From Histomonas meleagridis (Eukaryota; Parabasalia; Tritrichomonadida; Dientamoebidae), in contig WSYJ01000049.1 in the NCBI GenBank assembly GCA_020186115.1, positions 1 through 64,000 on the forward strand: 64,000 bases of DNA. The letters run 5' to 3'. Shown piece after piece: positions 52,874-63,110 of the stretch (the stretch's first letter is position 1; every line of letters starts with the position of its first letter). A model generated the notes under the pieces. The model worked only from the letters and a program-made list of their open reading frames with translations, was not told where the DNA came from and did no database searches. A program made the position numbers and the translations under genes.

Positions 52874-53715
52874 ATTTCACTGACAAACAGTACAAACCGT
52901 CCAAATTTTGGAAAACGTTATAACAAATAACGGTATTGTTGTGGCAAAACGCCTTTTTTGAATATAAAATTTCGGTTACGTATTTTGGAGGTTAGGCTTA
53001 ATTCAAATAAACGGGTGCCATAAGTCAAAAATTTTAAAGTTGGCGTTTCACCTTTGCATGTAATGTATTTTAATGAATCTTTTTAGCTATATCTAAATGC
53101 GTTTATGGGAAGATGATAAAATAAGAAGCAAAAAATGCACTTCATGATTTTTCAAATTAAATGGATGAAATTATTTAGAAAAAGCGGAAATTTGACTATG
53201 TTCATCAAGAACAAACATCAAAATTCCAAGTTAATTGGAAGTTATGCCTTTTAACAATTCGGTAACCAAGAAATAAGCGTTGCAATGAATTGTATATTTT
53301 AAATAATATATTAAAATATATGAATATTTAAATCAAAGCATTTGATTATTAATAACAATGTATATATTTTATATAATAATTTTTGATATGTTTGCAAACA
53401 TCCTATGTGATTTAAATAATGAAAGATACTGTTGAGTTTAAATATTTGGTAAGAGGCCGTTTATTATTAGAATGGTTTATTTCGATATTTGAAAATTTAT
53501 TTTGATATTATAACTCTAAATGCCTTACATAAATCTAATATATATATATGCAACCTAGTAATAAAATAAATTGAAATTTTGAATAAAAAATAATGCTAAA
53601 TGTTCTTGTTGCAATAAAATGAACACTATCGAAATGAATAAAATTTGAGAAAAAAAAGTACAATAATATCAAGTCATAGAAATTTTTGAATTTTGTGAAA
53701 AAATCATTTAGCCAA
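52874..53715. other. intergenic
   Basis: 842 bp without a supported gene: AT-rich, with several short palindromic AT runs (53320-53560). The first 60 bp is the Cys-rich gene promoter (AACGTTATAACAAATAACGG), and the last 30 bp contains the TCATT initiator-like site of the TFIIF gene. Confidence 0.4.
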
Positions 53716-54465
53716 ATGAATCCGACTCTTATCAAGAAGGAAGATCCAGGTGCTCCCAAACAGCATCCACAATATTCTCTTCTAGACGTCAGGAAATCTA
53801 AAGACCCAATTTGGTTTATTAAAATTCCAGATTATCTTGAAGATGATCTCAAAAATATCAAAAAGCCAATACAAATTGGTACAATCCATATCGAACATCA
53901 ACCAAATGGTCCACCTAAAGCCACTATTTTTATTAACAATTCTGTTATTACAAGTGTACCAGTTGAAATGCTTCCTTCACAATATAACATTTCTTTTGAT
54001 CCATCACCTAACCAATCACAGTATGCATTTACACATGATCGAACCACAGGCACAGTTCGTATGATGGGACATGTGAATGACAATGGTATAATAAAACCAC
54101 CCATAAACGAAACCGCTAAAGCCTCAAAAATCCGCAAATATAAAGAAGACTTGCTCAAAGCCAAAACCCACAAAACAATTACACCTCTTCTAGAAGTTCC
54201 AAAGCCAACAACAACTCGGCCACAAGATCCGCTAAAGACCACTTTCAAGAAACAGGTCAAAGACAAGCGCATTCGAAAGAGCCGCGAGGTCATAACCCGC
54301 GAACTGATTAAAGCGTTCAAGCAGAACCCCGAATGGAAACTTCGCGAACTTGCAGATGCACTCGACCAAGGCCAAGACTATGTAAGAGAAGTTGTGGAAA
54401 ACATCGCAAAGTATAACCCGAACACGCAAATGTGGGTGCTGAGGGATGAACTGAATTTACAGTAG
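53716..54465 (+). CDS. TFIIF small subunit (RAP30/TFIIF-beta)
   Basis: A 249-residue general transcription factor for RNA polymerase II, counted from the ATG at 53716. TCATT at 53704-53708 is an initiator-like site 12 bp upstream. The N-terminal half (about 18-125) has the dimerisation fold order WFIKIPDYL, then IGTIHIEH, a beta-rich middle and YAFTHDRTTGTVRMMGHV. A basic linker leads to a C-terminal winged helix (about 190-249): ITRELIKAFKQNPEWKLRELADALDQGQDYVREVVENIAKYNPNTQMWVLRDE, which is the RAP30 DNA-binding domain. Length matches other TFIIF-beta proteins. GC is raised in the last third. Confidence 0.92.
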   Translation: MNPTLIKKEDPGAPKQHPQYSLLDVRKSKDPIWFIKIPDYLEDDLKNIKKPIQIGTIHIEHQPNGPPKATIFINNSVITSVPVEMLPSQYNISFDPSPNQSQYAFTHDRTTGTVRMMGHVNDNGIIKPPINETAKASKIRKYKEDLLKAKTHKTITPLLEVPKPTTTRPQDPLKTTFKKQVKDKRIRKSREVITRELIKAFKQNPEWKLRELADALDQGQDYVREVVENIAKYNPNTQMWVLRDELNLQ

Positions 54466-55241
54466 AAAAAGTGCTTCACTTGATGAAATTCAAAATAAAA
54501 TAATAAAAAATTGTTAAATTAAATATGTTAATATTTCCTTTTAACATTTTAATTCATTCTGTTCTCTCATACAAAGTCACAAGAATGCTTTTGATGATTG
54601 CATTTTCGTTAGAAAAAAAATTACGTCAATTTATCAAATAAATTTTAAAGGTTTTCAAACAAAATTTATATATTGCTTTATAAATTCTTGACTAAATAAT
54701 ATTACTTTAATAAAAGACTTAACTTGATATGTTTGCATCTCAAAAAAGATGGGCATCAATTAAAATTACATATTTTTTGATTGATTTATATATTATAATA
54801 TACCTATATTCATAAAGAAAATGCATATCAAGTTTAAATAGTAATGATTAATCTTTGAAAATAAATTTCTTAACAACAAAGTGTTACACCTTTAAACGAA
54901 AAACCATATGATTAATTAGTACACAACATTTCCATAAATAAGTGCTGTCCAAAATAATTTAAATAATTCCCTAATATTATTTTAAAATAAGAAATTAATA
55001 AAATAAAATTTAAATAAAACAAATAAACACCTTTATCATAAATACGAATTCCTTTTTGATTAACAAGTTCGACATTACATAAATTTAAGGAAAAACATAA
55101 TATATATCTTTTTTAGATTGATTAGAACTAACAAAATATTATTTTACGAGAAAGTTCACTTTGAAAATATTTTTTAAATTTTTAAACATTTTAAATTCTA
55201 TTTATATAAATAATAAAATATATTTCTTTTATCTATAGTTA
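54466..55241. other. intergenic with an ankyrin relic
   Basis: AT-rich. The only recognisable feature is one ankyrin unit edge with its spacer at 54931-55080, listed separately. Confidence 0.4.
54931..55080 (-). pseudogene. isolated ankyrin relic with a GT...AG 86-nt spacer
   Basis: In transcript sense VELVNQKGIRIYDKG is followed by a spacer of exactly 86 nt (55030-54945) that begins GTGTTT and ends GGACAG, then CACTTATTTATGG, the start of another unit that breaks at once. It lies 3 kb from the nearest ankyrin gene. Confidence 0.6.
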
Positions 55242-56477
55242 TCATATTTCTTCGTTTCCACTCGGCCACATCTTCTCATCCGACGATGTTATTTCGCTCT
55301 CCGATGGCTTCATTTCGTTTACTCTCAGCTGCGCCTCTTCGATCAATGCCTTCTTCATTTCCACAGACTGCTTCAGTATTTCTGTCGCCTTCTCCAAGCA
55401 CTTCAGTATCCTCTCCTTGTGCATTTGCTTCATTTTTTGCACATTCTTCGAGATTTTGCCAAGCGCCATTATGCCCGCGGCCTCCAATGAGTCGTTCGGC
55501 ATGTCCGGAACGTGGCCGTTCAGGACTGCTCGGCTTTGCTCGTTGCCGATTGCGGTAACAGCTCTGTAAACTAGGCGCATTTCGGGAAGATTCGAAAACG
55601 ATATGTTATTAATCATATTAACATTGGCCGAAAGATTATGTTCGGCGTTATGGACATTATATGATGGATGTTCGACGTTGGATAGGTATGGAAGTGGTAA
55701 TGAGGCAGCCATCTCGGCACATTCATCAGATGTTTTGGTCCGGACTTTGGAAGAAACAAAATCCCAGTTGATGGAGCCAAGCTCAGGATGTGGTTTTATG
55801 GCTTCGATGAGCGCAGAAATCTCTTTTTGGGTCCAATTGGCAAATGTCATGAGACCGGGAACTTCGGCTGATTGCTTGATACGATTGTGTGGGACAAAGG
55901 GCGTGGTCATCATTGTATAGGCTGGAATAGAAAGTTGTGGTGAAACTTTGGTTATGGGATGTAATAATTTCTCATATTGATTGAGCGTATATAACTTTTC
56001 ATTGACACCAAAAACTAACTGAGGCCAACGATCAAAGTGTGGAATAAGAGAATTAGGTTTGGTTCGATCGTTAATTTTGTAATTTATAAGACCATATTTT
56101 TTAAGAAATTTCCAAATTTGTAATGTGAGATGCGCTGGGGCTTTAATGTTACGACGACATAATGTATATGGAAGATAATGATCGGAAAAAATTCGATAAA
56201 TAGCAACCATGAAATTTCTGATTTCTTTGTATAAAGGATCTTTTGCAAAAGAAAATTGAAGTTCAAAGTCAGATATATTAGAAAAATCAAAAAATTGAGC
56301 CCGCTTAGGGATAACGACGGGTGGTGGTTGATGAACAGATCGAATTGCTTTTAACGTAGAAACAAAATCTGGTGTTGCATCAACAGAAGACACTGATTCA
56401 CGAACAATAGCTATGTCGAATTCTATAAACTTTGGGATGGTTGGTGATGCAAATGGATCTCTACTTAAGCATTGCAT
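55242..56477 (-). CDS. SWI3/SMARCC-type chromatin remodelling subunit
   Basis: A 411-residue protein with a SWIRM domain (about 75-165: LYKEIRNFMVAIYRIFSDHYLPYTLCRRNI...LTLQIWKFLKKYGLINYKI) and a SANT domain (about 214-262: NWTQKEISALIEAIKPHPELGSINWDFVSSKVRTKTSDECAEM). A helical C-terminal part (about 340-395, MHKERILKCLEKATEILKQSVEMKKALIEEAQ) resembles the dimerising leucine zipper. This order defines Swi3/Rsc8/BAF155 core subunits of SWI/SNF complexes, acting in the nucleus on nucleosomes. The zinc finger of some homologues is absent. The ATG at 56477 is the only sensible start. GC is raised near the C-terminal coding end. Confidence 0.88.
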   Translation of the reverse strand: MQCLSRDPFASPTIPKFIEFDIAIVRESVSSVDATPDFVSTLKAIRSVHQPPPVVIPKRAQFFDFSNISDFELQFSFAKDPLYKEIRNFMVAIYRIFSDHYLPYTLCRRNIKAPAHLTLQIWKFLKKYGLINYKINDRTKPNSLIPHFDRWPQLVFGVNEKLYTLNQYEKLLHPITKVSPQLSIPAYTMMTTPFVPHNRIKQSAEVPGLMTFANWTQKEISALIEAIKPHPELGSINWDFVSSKVRTKTSDECAEMAASLPLPYLSNVEHPSYNVHNAEHNLSANVNMINNISFSNLPEMRLVYRAVTAIGNEQSRAVLNGHVPDMPNDSLEAAGIMALGKISKNVQKMKQMHKERILKCLEKATEILKQSVEMKKALIEEAQLRVNEMKPSESEITSSDEKMWPSGNEEI

Positions 56478-56661
56478 CAGGTAAAAATTATATCTGCCAT
56501 TTTAAAAGTACACAATTTTTTATGTCATAGGTTTAACGTATTTCATTACTTTTTGGTAATTTTCATCCAGAATTCTGGATTAAAACAAGATTTTTTTCGA
56601 AAAATATATCACACAAAAACTATTTCGCTTTACATTTATCTTTATTTTATAAAAATATACA

Positions 56662-57537
56662 TTACATAACAAATGATTCAAATTTTCTATTTTCTCTAAT
56701 CTTCTTTGCCATTGAATCTACATCTTTTTCTCCTCTACGTTCATCTTCAAGTAATTTATGGAATTTTTCAAAATCAAATTTTGATTTATTCTGATGAACT
56801 TGAGGAGATTTCTTTATTTGTTTTGGTGAAAACGTTTCTGCAATAACTTGTGGTTTATTTAGAACTTTTACGATATTTTCTTCTGCTTGATCATTTTTTT
56901 TATCTGATTTAATATTTTGAAATTTCAGTTTAATTGACGAAGGATCAAAAATTTCCTCCACAAGTTGTTGAGATGGATTCATTAGTGATTTTTCGATTTT
57001 TATTTTTTTCCCATCATTTAACATGATTTCACAATATTGGGAATCATCTGTTTTTTTATTATCAATTGGTCTGTTTTGCTTGGTAATTAAATCCCTTTGT
57101 AAATACCAGTTGTAAATCCCTATAAGTGGCTTTGGTGATAATGGAGAAGCTTTGGATGTTTCTTGTAATAGTAAAAATAAATCAGATGCAAACTTTTCTT
57201 GTGCAGCATAAATTGATTGTCGTGTTTGTGTTAATGCTTGTGCCTTAAGTTGATCTTTTATTTCAAACCACCGGTAAAGAAATTTGGTCATTTCCTCAAA
57301 ATGAGGAAAGCACATTAACGGAGATGTCCTTAATGTTTCCATATTAAATCTGTTATGAATAAATTTTGTTTTATTTCCCTGAACTGTTTTTAATCTTTGT
57401 TGGGATTTTAAACATAATATTTTTGTTGATTCATTGAACATATGCAAACGATCATGTTTCCTGATGATATTGCTTAGAGCAGGATCATGATAATTTTGTA
57501 TTTTAAGCGTGGGGTCCTTGAATTCTTTCTTTTTCAT
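56662..57537 (-). CDS. unrecognised protein, predicted helical
   Basis: 291 residues, starting at the ATG at 57537. No family recognised. Residues 75-140 (FPHFEEMTKFLYRWFEIKDQLKAQALTQTRQSIYAAQEKFASDLFLLLQ) are strongly helical; an axonemal or centriolar coiled-coil-type role is possible but unproven. The middle is Lys-rich, and the C-terminus (KFDFEKFHKLLEDERRGEKDVDSMAKKIRENRKFESF) is again helical and charged. AATAACG lies upstream of the ATG. Good codon continuity and no interruptions support a real gene. Confidence 0.7.
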   Translation of the reverse strand: MKKKEFKDPTLKIQNYHDPALSNIIRKHDRLHMFNESTKILCLKSQQRLKTVQGNKTKFIHNRFNMETLRTSPLMCFPHFEEMTKFLYRWFEIKDQLKAQALTQTRQSIYAAQEKFASDLFLLLQETSKASPLSPKPLIGIYNWYLQRDLITKQNRPIDNKKTDDSQYCEIMLNDGKKIKIEKSLMNPSQQLVEEIFDPSSIKLKFQNIKSDKKNDQAEENIVKVLNKPQVIAETFSPKQIKKSPQVHQNKSKFDFEKFHKLLEDERRGEKDVDSMAKKIRENRKFESFVM

Positions 57538-58029
57538 TTTACGAAAACACGTTATTCATTCATAAATAAGAAAATTCTCTTAATTCAGTTAAACGATAGA
57601 TCTATCGTGTTCACAACAAAATCATTCATATTCATCAAGCCGGGAATTGAATTCCTTACCATCATGAGAATTAAATTTGATAAGAAATAAATGAGTAACA
57701 TGCCAAGTTGTAAAACTTTGGTTTGGATGAAGTGCCTTCTTCGGAATGAAAATGTCGACATCTTTATGTAAGATTTGCAAAAAAAAAATTTTGTTGCATT
57801 GAATAGTCGAATCATATATATTATGTATGTAAAAATTTATTGATATTAATTATGTAATGCGCTTTTCTTTAATAAATTAAAACAATACAATTATTCAATC
57901 TACTCAGATTTTTTTGTTGAGATCAATAAAACAATATGTTCGTTACAATAATGGCTTAGTTTGAGCTTTAGAGCCAAAGTTTTGTGACTTGCAATATTTT
58001 CTTTTTCTTTTATTATATTATTATAAATT
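57538..58029. other. intergenic
   Basis: No supported gene. It is the promoter side of the unknown protein at 57537 and the 3' flank of the next ankyrin gene. An inverted pair TCTATCG / CGATAGA is present near 57598-57606. Confidence 0.4.
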
Positions 58030-59868
58030 TTATGTAAAAGTAAATAAAAAATCGCTCGATGGATTTATATATTTTTTTTCCTTTTCTAAAAGTAATTTTA
58101 CCATTTCTTTTTCAGATGCCATCATAAGTGCTGTTTTAAATAATTTAAATAATTTCCATATATTTTTTTGAAACAAAAAAGAATGAAAATAAATATTAAA
58201 TAAAATAAATAAATATCTTTAGCACCAACATCAATTCCTTCTTGTTGAAGAAGTAATTTAACAATTTCTATATGACCACTTTCAGATGCCCAAATAAGTG
58301 CTGTTCTAAACAATTTGAATAGTTTTCGAAAACTATTTTGAAATTAAAAATTATTAAAATAAATATCAAATCAAACAAATAAATATCTTTAGCATTAATA
58401 TCAATTCCTTCTTGTTCAAGAAGTAATTTAACTATTTCTGTATGACCATTATAAGATGCTCTCATAAGTGCTGTTTTAAATAATTTAAATAATTTCCAAA
58501 TATTATTTTGAAATATCAAATTATTAAAATAAATATCAAATAAAGCAAATAAATTGTTTTAGCATTAATATCAATTCCTTTTTGTTCGAGAAGTAATTTA
58601 ACTATTTCTATATAACCTTTTGAAGATGCATGAATAAGTGCTGTATAAAATAATTTAAATAATTTCCAAATATTATTTTGGAATATAAAATTATTAAAAT
58701 AAACATCAAATAAAGCAAATAAATACCTTTAGCATTAATATCAATTCCTTTTTGCTTTAAAATGTATGTAACAAGTTCAATATTTGAAAATGAAGCAAAA
58801 ACTAAAATATTTCCTGGAAGTTGATTATTTTACAAGAAAAATATTTCCAATTTTTGCTGCTTCATTAATGATATTTTCATCAATTTTCATTCCTTCTTTT
58901 TCTAAATATGAAAAAATTTCATAATTAAAATATGAAACACATATTACTCCTAATTCTTCTAATTTTTTAATTTTGTTAATATTATTTTCATAAATATATT
59001 TAAAGATACCATTTCGATGAAACTTAATTGCTGTTTCATATGCTTTAACAAATGATGAATGATTTTGTTCACATAAATGAATGATTTCTTCATTTCCACC
59101 TGCAACTGCATATTTACCTGTGTTATATATTCTAGAACCATTCATAAGTAAATATTTAAAACATTTAACTGAAGAAAAAAATGCTGCATAATCAATTAAT
59201 GTAACATTTTCTTTATTAATAAATGAACATCTTTCATAAAGTGATGGTATTATTGTTTGATTAAAATCAAAGTTTGTTTGTGATGATATTTCTTGAAGTT
59301 TTTCTATTTCATCGTTTCGAATTATTTTCGCAATTTCACTTGGATTATGTCCTTCTTTAATTAATTGTTTATGAAGTGCAAAATCATTCTTTGAAACTTT
59401 TTCATAAGCAACATTTTCTTGATCAAATAAATTTTTATCTGATTTATCTTTATGGATATGAACAAAAAATGGAATGTTTGTTGGAATGATTTTTGATTCA
59501 AGTAAATTATGTTCAATCATGCAATTAAGTAAATAAAATGATTCCTGCGTGTTTTCTTTAAGTAGAAAATGAGAAAATAAGTTTATTATTTTCGAGTTGA
59601 TTTTATTATTTTCTTCAAATTTTTCAATTTCCTGTAATAATTTCAAATATACATCAAAATTATTATTATTAATCAGAAGAGATGCATATATCATCCTACT
59701 TATAATGATGTCATAAGATTTTGGATATTCTTTACAAAACTTGCTGATAATGAAATTTGATGATTGAGCAAAATTATCTATATTCAAACCAAAGATTATA
59801 TTTTTGAACGTTGTAAATGTTGCTTGTTCGTTTTGAGATTTTATATTTGCATCTTCTTGGTTACGCAT
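58030..59868 (-). CDS. DUF3447/ankyrin-repeat protein, five coding blocks, one frameshift
   Basis: The start is at the ATG at 59868 (MRNQEDANIK). Block 1 (59868-58727) carries the DUF3447 region (NDEIEKLQEISSQTNFDFNQ, LIDYAAFFSSVKCFKYLLMNGS, AVAGGNEEIIHLCEQNHSSF). Near 58828 a small deletion after IGNIFLVK breaks the frame relative to the paralogues; the remainder (NNQLPGNILVFASFSNIELVTYILKQKGIDINAK) is in the next frame. Blocks 2-5 (58640-58557, 58470-58387, 58300-58217, 58130-58030) are ankyrin units. The four spacers are all exactly 86 nt (58641-58726, 58471-58556, 58301-58386, 58131-58216), begin GT, CA, AT and AT, and all end ACAG. The last block ends FTFT and stop. It may be a pseudogene or have one base-call error. 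Confidence 0.7.
58131..58726 (-). repeat. 170-bp ankyrin/spacer array
   Basis: Four spacers of 86 nt alternate with three complete 84-nt ankyrin units. Spacer 1 in transcript sense begins GTATTTATTTGCTTTATTTG; the shared inner block is CAAAATAATATTTGGAAATT. Confidence 0.85.
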
Positions 59869-60335
59869 TTTGAATTGTATTTGCAAAAACGTATGGCACT
59901 GTCACTTTTAAAATTGAAAAGTGATTTTAGAAAAAACCAGAAAAGTATTTACAGTACATATCATTAAGATTTACCCTTTCTCATCTTATTTTTTACAGAA
60001 TAACAAAGCAAAAAGAAGTTGAGCATATTTGTTAATAACCTTTGAGCTTCTACTTTCGCATTATCGGACAAAACTGGTTAAGGTGAGTTTCCTATGAAAT
60101 TAATTTCGTTGGTCTAATTAACGAGACATAATAGCTTGAATTTGCTGTGAAAATTGAACAAACGCATTTTTTTCAATAGTTGAAATTTTCTATTTTTGAC
60201 CAATTTCTCAAAAAAGTGATTAGTGTTATACTATCTGAGAAAAACGGCAACTTTAAGTGTTTATTTTTTCCATCGTCCATTCAAATTTTGTGTGATTGTA
60301 AATTTTTTGAGAGTAGCAAAAAGTGATGGTGACAT
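59869..60335. other. intergenic
   Basis: No supported gene. AAAAAGTGATT (near 60213) and AAAAAGTGATGG (near 60319) recur here. The right end is the 3' flank of the eIF4G-like gene. Confidence 0.4.
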
Positions 60336-62675
60336 TTAGACATTCTTATTTTTTATTAAATTAATTACTTCTTCTTTCGAGAAGGAAAACTCATCAAACC
60401 CGTCCATTTCAGCGTCTATTGCCTCCAGGACAATTTTTTCCAACTTTTCCATCGCTATACTTAGGTATGGTACATATTTCTTTATATCGTTAACCGTTGG
60501 ATTTTCTATGTATCTCAATTTGGCAAAAACTGACCGTACGATAGCTATTGCAATCAACTTTGACATTTTGAAGTTATTTCTATAGTTTTCATTGAATTCC
60601 TTTTGTATCGTTGCTGGTATTTCTAAAGCCTTAACGATCTCCATCGTACATTTGCCTTCTATATGGATTGGCTGATAAAAGTCATGGTAGTCATCTAAAT
60701 ACCATTTCATGTCGTTTACCATGTTCCATTTTCCAGAGCCAGGAATAGCCTCATGGATTTTTGTTGCTTTATCCATTGAAATTATCGACTTTATAATCAT
60801 TTGCAACAACAACATTGTAAACATTTGCCAAATCTTTGGTACATCTTCAACCATATCTTCGTTTGCGAATTTAGCCACATAATCATTTAACAAATTAATA
60901 ATATTATTATCATCCAATGCTACTTTAGGCTTCTTTTCAGTCATAAAATATGCGACAAAATAACAGAAGTCATATGTATCATGAGTTTGATCAGGTAATA
61001 TATCCAATGCCGAATTTAAGAAATCATAAAATGATAATCCTTCAATTTCACTTGGTATTTTTGAATCATCTTCTTGAAATGTCGAAAATGCGCTTCTAAC
61101 CAATGATGAAATTTCTTCTTTTTTAGGTTTCTCTTTGACCTCAATTTTATTTTCAAGATTCACTTGTTCATTCTTTAGCCATTTGTTTTTAACTTCTTCA
61201 ACATCCAATAATAAGAAGTGTAAGCGTGATGGTATATCTTTACGATTTGCTAATAAATTTAATTTCTCCCAAATTCCAGGTTTCTTTTTTTCAACAGTTT
61301 TTGTGAAGTTTATTCCGGCCGATAGAATAAACGACTTCAACATCTCAACATGATGCGGGTGAATGTTGTCTTCTTCCAAATAATTTAAAAGTTTCTCTAA
61401 CATTTGGAGGCCGGTGCTTTTGGCGGAGATAATATTAAGTTCTAATAATGCACCAACAAATGCAGCATAACCACTACAGATTTCACAGTCAGATTCACCA
61501 TTACCAGGGTTCGCTGACCAATCATAGAACTTGTTGATTGCACTTTTTTGGATTTTAGAGTTTAATTCAGTATCTGTACATTTCTTGACAAACTCCGCAA
61601 AGAGCTTGGAATAGTTTTTCTCAGAAGCTGCCTTTTGGACAAATGACTCTGCCGCAAATTCGCGCTTTTCTGAGGTGGTAAGTTTATCCAATAATTTCGA
61701 TAAGACATCATCAAGTTGTTTGGCTGTAAGTCGGTTAAAGAGTGTACGAACATTGATTTGAAACGCTTCGTCGGTATCTTCGTCCCACATTTCTGCTTTC
61801 TTGAGGAAATGAGATGGCAGATATGCAGTATTACCATCATCGCGGGTTGAATCGACTAAGCTTGCCTCGGCCTTTCGAGAAGAACGAGAATAATTTGCTT
61901 TGTTGGAATATTTTTTGCTATATGTATCAGTTGATGATGATTGCAAATCGGCAAGATAGTTCATTAATAGCACATAACCACGCGAATTACGTTCGAATTT
62001 TTGTTTTTGATTCGATTTACGAATTTTTTTGCCAATGTTGTTCAGAACATTTGGTTGAAATGAAGGAAGGGTAAGAATTACAAGGTTTTTCGGAGACGTG
62101 TTACGCTCGATGGCTATTGTTGTTGGCTTCTTATTGGGTGCGTCGAATTGAATTTTATTGCTTTTATCTTTATCTTTTTCAATTTTGATTTCTTTTCCAT
62201 TCGGAACTTTTATGTCTAATACACTACTTTGGCTGGGTTTCTTAACAATTACGAGCCCACTGTTGTTTGGCTTTTGAACATCTAGCGCACTGGGAGGCTT
62301 AATTGGTATCGAATGGTTTGGTTGAATGGTAATATTACCACGTGGCTTGGGTTTGGTCACAAATAATTCACTTTGATTTGTGTGATTGTCGTTTGGTTTA
62401 GGAATATTCGAATTCCTATTATCTGGCTGATATACAAAATTTTGTTGATGTGGCCTGTTGGAAAATTGGCCATGGCTGACCTGTATACTGCGTGGTGTGT
62501 TGTATGTAAATTTATCGTGATTTGAATTTGACCATTCATGATTCGATGTACGTCGATCAGAATTAGGCCTTTTTTCGTTTTGACTTTGGTGATTCGGTGG
62601 ATATTTAATATCTATTGACAAGTCACCCTCTGAACTCATAATTTTATTATCATTTGAATTTGGAGGATTGGACAT
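60336..62675 (-). CDS. eIF4G-like translation initiation factor (MIF4G domain)
   Basis: 779 residues. The N-terminal 270 are disordered and rich in Asn, Pro, Ser and Lys, with short repeats of the type N..IKPP and KKPSQSSVL. A MIF4G HEAT domain follows (about 300-510): FQINVRTLFNRLTAKQLDDVLSKLLDKL, FVQKAASEKNYSKLFAEFVKKC and RLHFLLLDVEEVKNKW correspond to eIF4G (RKVRGILNKLTPEKF, FEKAISEPNFSVAYANMC and RIRFMLQDVLDLR). The C-terminal 230 residues are helical and could be MA3/W2-like. Expected role: scaffold between eIF4E, eIF4A and the 40S ribosome in the cytoplasm. No clear eIF4E-binding YxxxxL-phi motif was spotted. It is divergent from Sec61 alpha. Confidence 0.82.
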   Translation of the reverse strand: MSNPPNSNDNKIMSSEGDLSIDIKYPPNHQSQNEKRPNSDRRTSNHEWSNSNHDKFTYNTPRSIQVSHGQFSNRPHQQNFVYQPDNRNSNIPKPNDNHTNQSELFVTKPKPRGNITIQPNHSIPIKPPSALDVQKPNNSGLVIVKKPSQSSVLDIKVPNGKEIKIEKDKDKSNKIQFDAPNKKPTTIAIERNTSPKNLVILTLPSFQPNVLNNIGKKIRKSNQKQKFERNSRGYVLLMNYLADLQSSSTDTYSKKYSNKANYSRSSRKAEASLVDSTRDDGNTAYLPSHFLKKAEMWDEDTDEAFQINVRTLFNRLTAKQLDDVLSKLLDKLTTSEKREFAAESFVQKAASEKNYSKLFAEFVKKCTDTELNSKIQKSAINKFYDWSANPGNGESDCEICSGYAAFVGALLELNIISAKSTGLQMLEKLLNYLEEDNIHPHHVEMLKSFILSAGINFTKTVEKKKPGIWEKLNLLANRKDIPSRLHFLLLDVEEVKNKWLKNEQVNLENKIEVKEKPKKEEISSLVRSAFSTFQEDDSKIPSEIEGLSFYDFLNSALDILPDQTHDTYDFCYFVAYFMTEKKPKVALDDNNIINLLNDYVAKFANEDMVEDVPKIWQMFTMLLLQMIIKSIISMDKATKIHEAIPGSGKWNMVNDMKWYLDDYHDFYQPIHIEGKCTMEIVKALEIPATIQKEFNENYRNNFKMSKLIAIAIVRSVFAKLRYIENPTVNDIKKYVPYLSIAMEKLEKIVLEAIDAEMDGFDEFSFSKEEVINLIKNKNV

Positions 62676-63110
62676 GTATTAAAGTGGACTTAACCGCCCA
62701 TTTGGAGGTTTATTGATATAGCGTAGTTTTGTGTAAACTATTAAAAAAATCTCATGAGAATTTTCTTAAATTATAATTTAAATATCCATTATAAATGCTA
62801 TGCACCAATAGAACATGATCACAAACAATCGTATTTTCAAAATCGTTAATAATATAAATATTTAATTATTGTTAAAGAGAAATATGTTTTCATAAAAACA
62901 CAAAAACCAAATTTTTCCAACCTAAAAATTATTTTGCAATAACGATGTAATACACATTTTATTCTTAAAAATAAATTCGGAATTATAGCACAAAGCCCCA
63001 GATTAGTAACGACCGTTACCATTATACGTATTCAAAATTCGCCTTCGTTACGACAGAAGACGTTAATATTTCAATGATGTAAAACCGTCATTTGACAGCC
63101 ATTTGAGAAA
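62676..63110. promoter_or_regulatory. divergent promoter region eIF4G / Sec61 alpha
   Basis: 435 bp. The Sec61 side is notably structured: GTAACGACCGTTACC (63006-63020) is a palindrome-like pair of AACG/CGTTA sites, more CGTTA/ACGTTAA sites lie at 63044-63068, and TCATT (63089-63093) is an initiator-like site 18 bp upstream of the ATG. Confidence 0.5.

Noticed and set aside
55286-55920. Plus-strand ORFs opposite the SWI3-like gene
   Set aside because: They overlap the clear SWIRM/SANT coding frame; no domain or promoter support.
4662-59868. Ankyrin arrays as a CRISPR-like repeat/spacer structure
   Set aside because: The 84-nt units are clearly protein coding and the alternating segments are AT-rich and related to each other; this is eukaryotic DNA.
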